Assembly: GCA_016711215.1 (NCBI GenBank) | Contig: JADJTL010000002.1 | Coordinates: 434,001 to 498,000, forward strand | Length of the DNA: 64,000 nt | Origin: Pseudomonadota bacterium | GTDB taxonomy: Bacteria > Myxococcota_A > Polyangia > GCA-2747355 | Direction: 5' to 3' | Shown here: positions 60,401 to 64,000 of the stretch, piece after piece | Layout: each line of letters opens with the position of its first letter | How positions within the stretch are numbered: the stretch's first letter is position 1 | Translations under genes and position numbers: made by a program | Notes under the pieces: generated by a model | Database searches by the model: none | Seen by the model: only the letters and a program-made list of their open reading frames with translations | Told to the model about the DNA's origin: nothing

Positions 60401-63400
60401 CATTGCTGCAGCGCGATGGCCGCGCGGCGACACAGCACCTGCAGGCCGCGGAGCAGGCGCTGAAGCGCTGGGGCGTGGCGACGCTGCCGAGTTTCCTCGC
60501 GGTGGCGACGGCGCCCGAGCCGAGCACGATGCCGCTGGGGCTCGACCTGCGGGCGGAACGCCAGAGCCAGCGGGCGCTGCGCGAGATCCTGGCCGAGCAA
60601 GCGCGCGAGGGCCCGAACGCGCGGCGACTGCAAGGCGAGCTGGTGCAAATGCAGCAGGCGCGCAGCGAGCAGCAGGAGGTCGGCGAGCTGCGCCGTGAGC
60701 TGCTCTTGCTGCGCAATCGCAGCGCGCTGCTGGCGGCCGGACAGGGCGACCGCGTCGCCTACGCCGAGGCGTTGGACCGAGCCTTGAGCGAGGCCAGGGC
60801 GCTGCGCGAGCCGGAGGGGATGCTCGATGTGCAGAGCTTCGCGCTCGAGGTCGGACTTGCCCTCAACCGCGCCGAGGCGCTGCTCGACGCGCTCGCGGCC
60901 GGCGCACCGGTGGCCGCTGCCGAGCTGAGGGCCAGTCAGACGCTGCTGCGAGCGCTGGAAGCGCGCCGAGCGGCGGGGCGCGCGCCGAGCGGCACGCCGA
61001 CCGCCCCGCCCGGGCGCTCGGGCGCCGGCGCGGGAGGCACGCCGGCGGAGGCTCCGCTGCTCAGCCAGCGGCTGCGCTTGGCGCTTTGGTGCGACCTGGC
61101 GCTGCTGACGCTACAGGTCGCGCCGGCGGGCACGCCCCAAGACGCGGCCGCCGAGGCGGCGACTGGCCCCGTCGAGGCGGCGGGCCCCGGTGACGCTGGC
61201 GACGGCGAGCTCGCGCGGCTCCAGGCGGGCTGGGCGGCGGGGTCGCCACGCAGCGCGACGGAGCGCGCCGTCCAACGTCTGCTCGCGCGCGCGCGGCCGC
61301 TGACGCAGGCGGTCCGGCTGCTCGAGGCGAGCCTCGCCGAAACGGATCCGCGGCAGGCGCAGCCCCCGGAGGCCAGCCCCGACGCGCCGGCGACCGGGGG
61401 CATCGGCGACGCGCTCTGGTTACCGCTAAGCGCGCGTGAGAGCCGCCGCTGGCATCTCGCCATCACGCTGGCGCTGGCCCGCGCGGGCGTGACGAACGTC
61501 CCGCCCCTGGCGCTCGAGGCGCATCCCAGCACCGAGCTGCTGCGCCAGGTGGCCGCGGTCAATGTGGTTGAGGACCTCGGTGCCCAGCGCTACGCGCTCA
61601 GCGCCGAGCTGGCCTACCGCCGACGCGACGCCCGGGCAATGGCGGCCGCGGTGGACGGCCTATTGGAGCGCCACCCCTTGCTCCTGGCGCCCGCCGACCT
61701 GGCCGAAGCGGGCAGTCTGCGCGACACCGTGTTCGGGCGGGCGATCGCGCTGGCGCTCGATCAGGGCGACGCGGCCGCGGCGCTACGCTACGCGGAGCTG
61801 GCCGAGCGGCGCGCCTTTCTGGACGAGCTGGTGGCGCTCGGTCCCGCGGGCAGCGGGCCGGTCGGAAGGGCGATCGAAGGGCTGCTCGAGCGCGCGGCAC
61901 GCTATCGTCAACACGCGAGCGAAGTGCCGGCGGCGGCCCCCGAGACCGCAGCAGAGACCTGGCGCGAGGAGCTGCAGCGCCGCGAGCGCGCCGTGCGCCA
62001 GGCGCTGCAGGCGCTCGAGGTCAGCAGTCCCGCGGTGGCGGAGCTGCTCAGCGTCGGCAGCTTCGAGCTCGCTGCGCTGCAGCACGCGCTCGCCCCAGAG
62101 ACGGTGGCGCTGCGCCTGCTCGATGACGGCGCGCGCGTGGCGGTGGTCGCCCTGCGGTCGCAGGGTCGACCGCGGCTGCACCTGCTCGAGCAGCGCCTGT
62201 CCGCGTTACGGGCGCTGAGCGCGGCCGCCCGCGCCAGGCTCCTGCATCCGGTGCTCTCTGCCGCCGCCGGCAACGCTTCGCGCATTTTGCTCGACCTCGG
62301 CCCACTCGACGACCCGGAGGCGACGCCAGCCGCGCTCGGGCTCGCCCCGGCGCGCGTCGCGCGACTGGCCACACTCTGGGAGCTGCGCGATGCGCAGGCG
62401 GTGCGACGCATGCCCCTGCCGACGATCGTGCAGCTCGCGCCAGGCGCGGCGGTGGGCCAGCGCCCGCGCCGTGGCACGCCCGCGACGGTCGAGCTGCGAG
62501 GGCTGCCAGCCGCGGCCCTCAGCCGGGCGTCGCTGGAGCGCGTCGCCACCCGCAGCGGACTGCTCTGGCTGGATCTGCCCCTGCGCTGGCTCGGCGGCTC
62601 GGCGACGAACCTGGTGCTCGCGGCTGGACCGGGCCGGGCGCCGTGGCGCTGGGGCCATCAGCTCGGGCTCCTGCTCGACAGCAGCGTGGCGGCGCTTCCC
62701 GACGCGGAGCTGAGGGGCCCCGGGCGTCGCGCACAGCTCGTGGCCTTGCTGCGCTTCCTGCACGCCGCGGGCGTCTCAGCAGTAGCACTGGGCACCGCCA
62801 GCGCGCCGCCACCCGCAGCAACGACGCGACCCCTGAGCGCCGTTCTTCCAGCGGCCTGGGCCCGCAGCGCCGATCTACCGCTGAGCGCGGCGCTGGCGCC
62901 GCTCGGGCTGACGCTCTTCGGTGACGGGGGCGTCGATCCCGCGGAGCGCAAGGCCTTCGCGCAGGCGCAGCTCAAGCGCCTAGTGCTCGCAGGGGCCAAG
63001 GCCTTCAACGCGAGCCCCCGCCAGCTCGCGCCGGCGATCGCGGCGCTGCAGCCGGCCCTGCACTACATGAGCTTCGCCGGCGATACGCGTCTGCAAGCGG
63101 GAGCCTTGCTCTACCTCGCCAACGCCCATGGCCTACGTGAGGACTACGCGCGGGCGCTCGCCCCGATGGCCGAGCTCGTCGCCCTGCGGCGCGCGGCGTT
63201 GAAGACGGCGGAGGTCGCGACCAAGCCGGACCTCGCGCGCTTGCGGGCCAAGGCCGAGCTGGTGACGGCCCTGCGGCAGATGGCCTGGCTGCGCCTGCGC
63301 CACGACCAATTCGACGCCGCGCTCGCCGCGAACGCCGAGACGGTGGCGATTTACGAGGAGGTGCGCCGTCCCGCGCTGTTGCGCGAGGCCCTCGGCCAAC

Positions 63401-64000
63401 GCAGCACGATCGCGGAGCGCAAGGGTGACCACGCCGAGGCGCTGCGGGCGGCGCGCCGCAGCCTGGCCTTGGCGAGCAGCGCCGCAGCCACGCCGATCCC
63501 GGGCGCGTTCGCCGCCTCGGCCGCTGGACTCGCCGCCGCGCAGGACGCGGTCCGCGTCGCGCAGCTGCTGCGCCTGCGCTTTGCCCGCTTCCGCGAGGCC
63601 ACGGTGAGCGTCGAAGCGGCGCTGCGTTGGTTGCCCCCGCTCGAGCCGCCGCTGCTTCCGCGCGCTGCCGCCGCGCTCGCCGCGCTGCGGCCGACGGCCA
63701 CGGCGCTGACCGGCGCCTGGCTCGAGCTCGGGCGGATCGCCTCGGCCCGGGGGGTCTTCAGTGACGCGGTGCGGCTCGCGCGCCGCGCGCTCGCCTTGCT
63801 TACCGCGGCCGGTCTGCCGCAGGACGCTGCCCTGCTCGAGCTCGTTAACAGCCTCTATTACGCCGGCGCGCTCGGCGAGGCCCTCGCCGCGGCCGAGCAA
63901 GGTGTGACCCTCAGCGCGGACGATCCGCCGCGCCGGCTGCAGTTCCTCAACGCGCGCGGCACGACGCTGGCCGCGCTGGGACGGAGCGACGCCGCGTTGG
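57451..64000 (+). CDS. Giant exported TolB-propeller/TPR protein with degenerate internal CHAT-like domain (partial)
   Basis: The frame is open from ATG 57451 to the window end (2183 codons, 3' end missing). Residues 17-31 form a signal segment with a weak lipobox (LVLCSAC). Residues about 60-250 are WD40-like (PD40) TolB blades: LSPDGRQLAYASDQKGQLDI, PAWAPDGRALAFVSQRADAK, PVFAPDGRSLFFSSGEPG. Long TPR arrays run from about 370 to 1130. Residues 1531-1850 align in layout with CHAT proteases (LLSVGSFELAALQHALAPET, then ASRILLDLGPLDDPEATPAA). But where HLATHG and LSAC should stand there is LLWLDLPLRWLGG and SSVAALPDAELRG, so His and Cys appear lost. More TPRs follow (1860 on). It is coupled to the caspase-like gene. 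Confidence 0.8.
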   Translation, partial: MSASGSSTRAVLAGDRRLLLLGLVLCSACGARQGPTAMLRAYQLRSPQRQLGRITWLAQFASDELGGTLSPDGRQLAYASDQKGQLDIWVKDLTTGLPRRITDHPAEDTQPAWAPDGRALAFVSQRADAKGDLYLWRDGKLRRLTGAATADAFPVFAPDGRSLFFSSGEPGREQIRRLELATGRSEAISAAGATHAALSADGRWLAYTRARAGEVARIELLRLGRPRQAPRGVTVADAPAGFPTFTADGQWLVFCRFRRGAAKEPRNAKTPASLWRVPLEPLLAGREPSAVMALAEQLTSDGGDALLPRAHARGLVITARHAGSLDLGWLPTSGLVPVTLPPAALRALARDARDPWASLLLWQHLERDRSYGSEARYASAQRWLAVGELDKARRALEGLAAAARVEQAEDAAIFVARAQIDLAVSPELLAQITAQGGSTTSATAAPSSAARARLPADAHAALRRLERLRPHLASTADAARGYLLLRQAELEQLAHALPAALSGYQRVIDAFASQRDLVSRAKLQLGAVYAQLRAPELVASYYLGLRAEGEPALDEAVARALIALHTGESQAKQLEALRGLLDRHRPPAPIAARLLARLALLHEQRGELDAAIESLGAGLQRPALPVELTAELGFELGRLALLRSRQLRQAGAPTAALAHYERALSAYERILSESDPASETRARATRAHLRLALLEATQLALAGKRAAAEARYRRLLALDDQVLQAHRGLLALGAASARRASNRHAAWSALAAPYRRRAQRDRGDAVAAYALGYLATLRTPLRTTDLDEAERWLKRARALRPQSPFGHMTLGWVYEMRERFFGARQSGWLEEAALAYEQAHALNDASVDPQTEADLLTNLANVFAALGNGWREVLEYCAQRRTLAQPFGSAEQEAFHRLSCGRAAAARGAYALAASELERAHRLARRLGLDALEVQVLAQLGVSEQLRGALKSSSRWLSKAIERVRQKGHGQALAPLQRTLAYNALLQRDGRAATQHLQAAEQALKRWGVATLPSFLAVATAPEPSTMPLGLDLRAERQSQRALREILAEQAREGPNARRLQGELVQMQQARSEQQEVGELRRELLLLRNRSALLAAGQGDRVAYAEALDRALSEARALREPEGMLDVQSFALEVGLALNRAEALLDALAAGAPVAAAELRASQTLLRALEARRAAGRAPSGTPTAPPGRSGAGAGGTPAEAPLLSQRLRLALWCDLALLTLQVAPAGTPQDAAAEAATGPVEAAGPGDAGDGELARLQAGWAAGSPRSATERAVQRLLARARPLTQAVRLLEASLAETDPRQAQPPEASPDAPATGGIGDALWLPLSARESRRWHLAITLALARAGVTNVPPLALEAHPSTELLRQVAAVNVVEDLGAQRYALSAELAYRRRDARAMAAAVDGLLERHPLLLAPADLAEAGSLRDTVFGRAIALALDQGDAAAALRYAELAERRAFLDELVALGPAGSGPVGRAIEGLLERAARYRQHASEVPAAAPETAAETWREELQRRERAVRQALQALEVSSPAVAELLSVGSFELAALQHALAPETVALRLLDDGARVAVVALRSQGRPRLHLLEQRLSALRALSAAARARLLHPVLSAAAGNASRILLDLGPLDDPEATPAALGLAPARVARLATLWELRDAQAVRRMPLPTIVQLAPGAAVGQRPRRGTPATVELRGLPAAALSRASLERVATRSGLLWLDLPLRWLGGSATNLVLAAGPGRAPWRWGHQLGLLLDSSVAALPDAELRGPGRRAQLVALLRFLHAAGVSAVALGTASAPPPAATTRPLSAVLPAAWARSADLPLSAALAPLGLTLFGDGGVDPAERKAFAQAQLKRLVLAGAKAFNASPRQLAPAIAALQPALHYMSFAGDTRLQAGALLYLANAHGLREDYARALAPMAELVALRRAALKTAEVATKPDLARLRAKAELVTALRQMAWLRLRHDQFDAALAANAETVAIYEEVRRPALLREALGQRSTIAERKGDHAEALRAARRSLALASSAAATPIPGAFAASAAGLAAAQDAVRVAQLLRLRFARFREATVSVEAALRWLPPLEPPLLPRAAAALAALRPTATALTGAWLELGRIASARGVFSDAVRLARRALALLTAAGLPQDAALLELVNSLYYAGALGEALAAAEQGVTLSADDPPRRLQFLNARGTTLAALGRSDAAL

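Noticed and set aside
58852..60648. Long minus-strand open frame (598 codons) inside the giant gene
   Set aside because: It is antisense to a frame with clear TPR and propeller motifs; GC-rich codon bias makes the opposite frame open by default, and its translation is low-complexity Arg/Leu/Glu.
1..64000. tRNA, rRNA and CRISPR arrays
   Set aside because: No tRNA T-loop/acceptor combination, rRNA segment or regularly spaced repeat was recognised in the intergenic regions read by eye; a tRNAscan or Infernal run would be decisive.

Overview
The window is GC-rich bacterial chromosome, densely coded on both strands, with many 4-nt stop/start overlaps and frequent GTG/TTG starts. The gene content suggests Myxococcota or another former deltaproteobacterial lineage: a receiver/DUF4388/TPR chimera, many secreted lipoproteins with Ala/Pro-rich tails, LPP20, DUF1318 and MopE-type metal-binding proteins, a caspase-like protease and a giant TPR protein. 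This is inference from gene content; no rRNA, tRNA or CRISPR array was seen to anchor it.

Region 1 (1-14.0 kb) holds a partial membrane-anchored protein, a nuclease lipoprotein behind trpB2, a CBS protein, a chimeric response regulator, and tsaD-rsmA-DUF2085. A DEAD-box helicase follows, overlapping an ECF sigma factor that leads into an anti-sigma factor and a retropepsin-like membrane protease. Region 2 (14.0-31.3 kb) is mostly housekeeping: NAD kinase (NADK2-like motif), RNase HII, three secreted or sensor proteins, an LPP20 lipoprotein, enolase, recN, an M23 peptidase, an acetate-type CoA-transferase and carAB. Two related coiled-coil membrane proteins follow carAB.

Region 3 (32.9-46.7 kb) looks like an accessory or scarred region. 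It has an IS66 transposase fragment, a decayed MacB/HlyD remnant, a complete RND efflux operon with its TetR gene (MFP-RND-TolC-TetR), remnants of a GGDEF gene and an amidohydrolase gene, a second TetR-controlled MFP/permease/ATPase exporter with a palindromic operator candidate, and an autoregulated hipBA pair.

Region 4 (46.8-64 kb) is envelope biology: a TraB/GumN lipoprotein, two beta-propeller lipoproteins divergent from a TonB-dependent receptor with a small Cys-rich lipoprotein, and then a coupled trio. The trio is a DUF1318 lipoprotein, an exported caspase-like protease with an intact His/Cys pair, and a giant exported TolB-propeller/TPR protein whose internal CHAT-like domain appears to have lost its catalytic His and Cys. 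The giant gene runs off the right edge. The trio is the best candidate for an undescribed system here. The sigma/anti-sigma/aspartic protease operon is the second.
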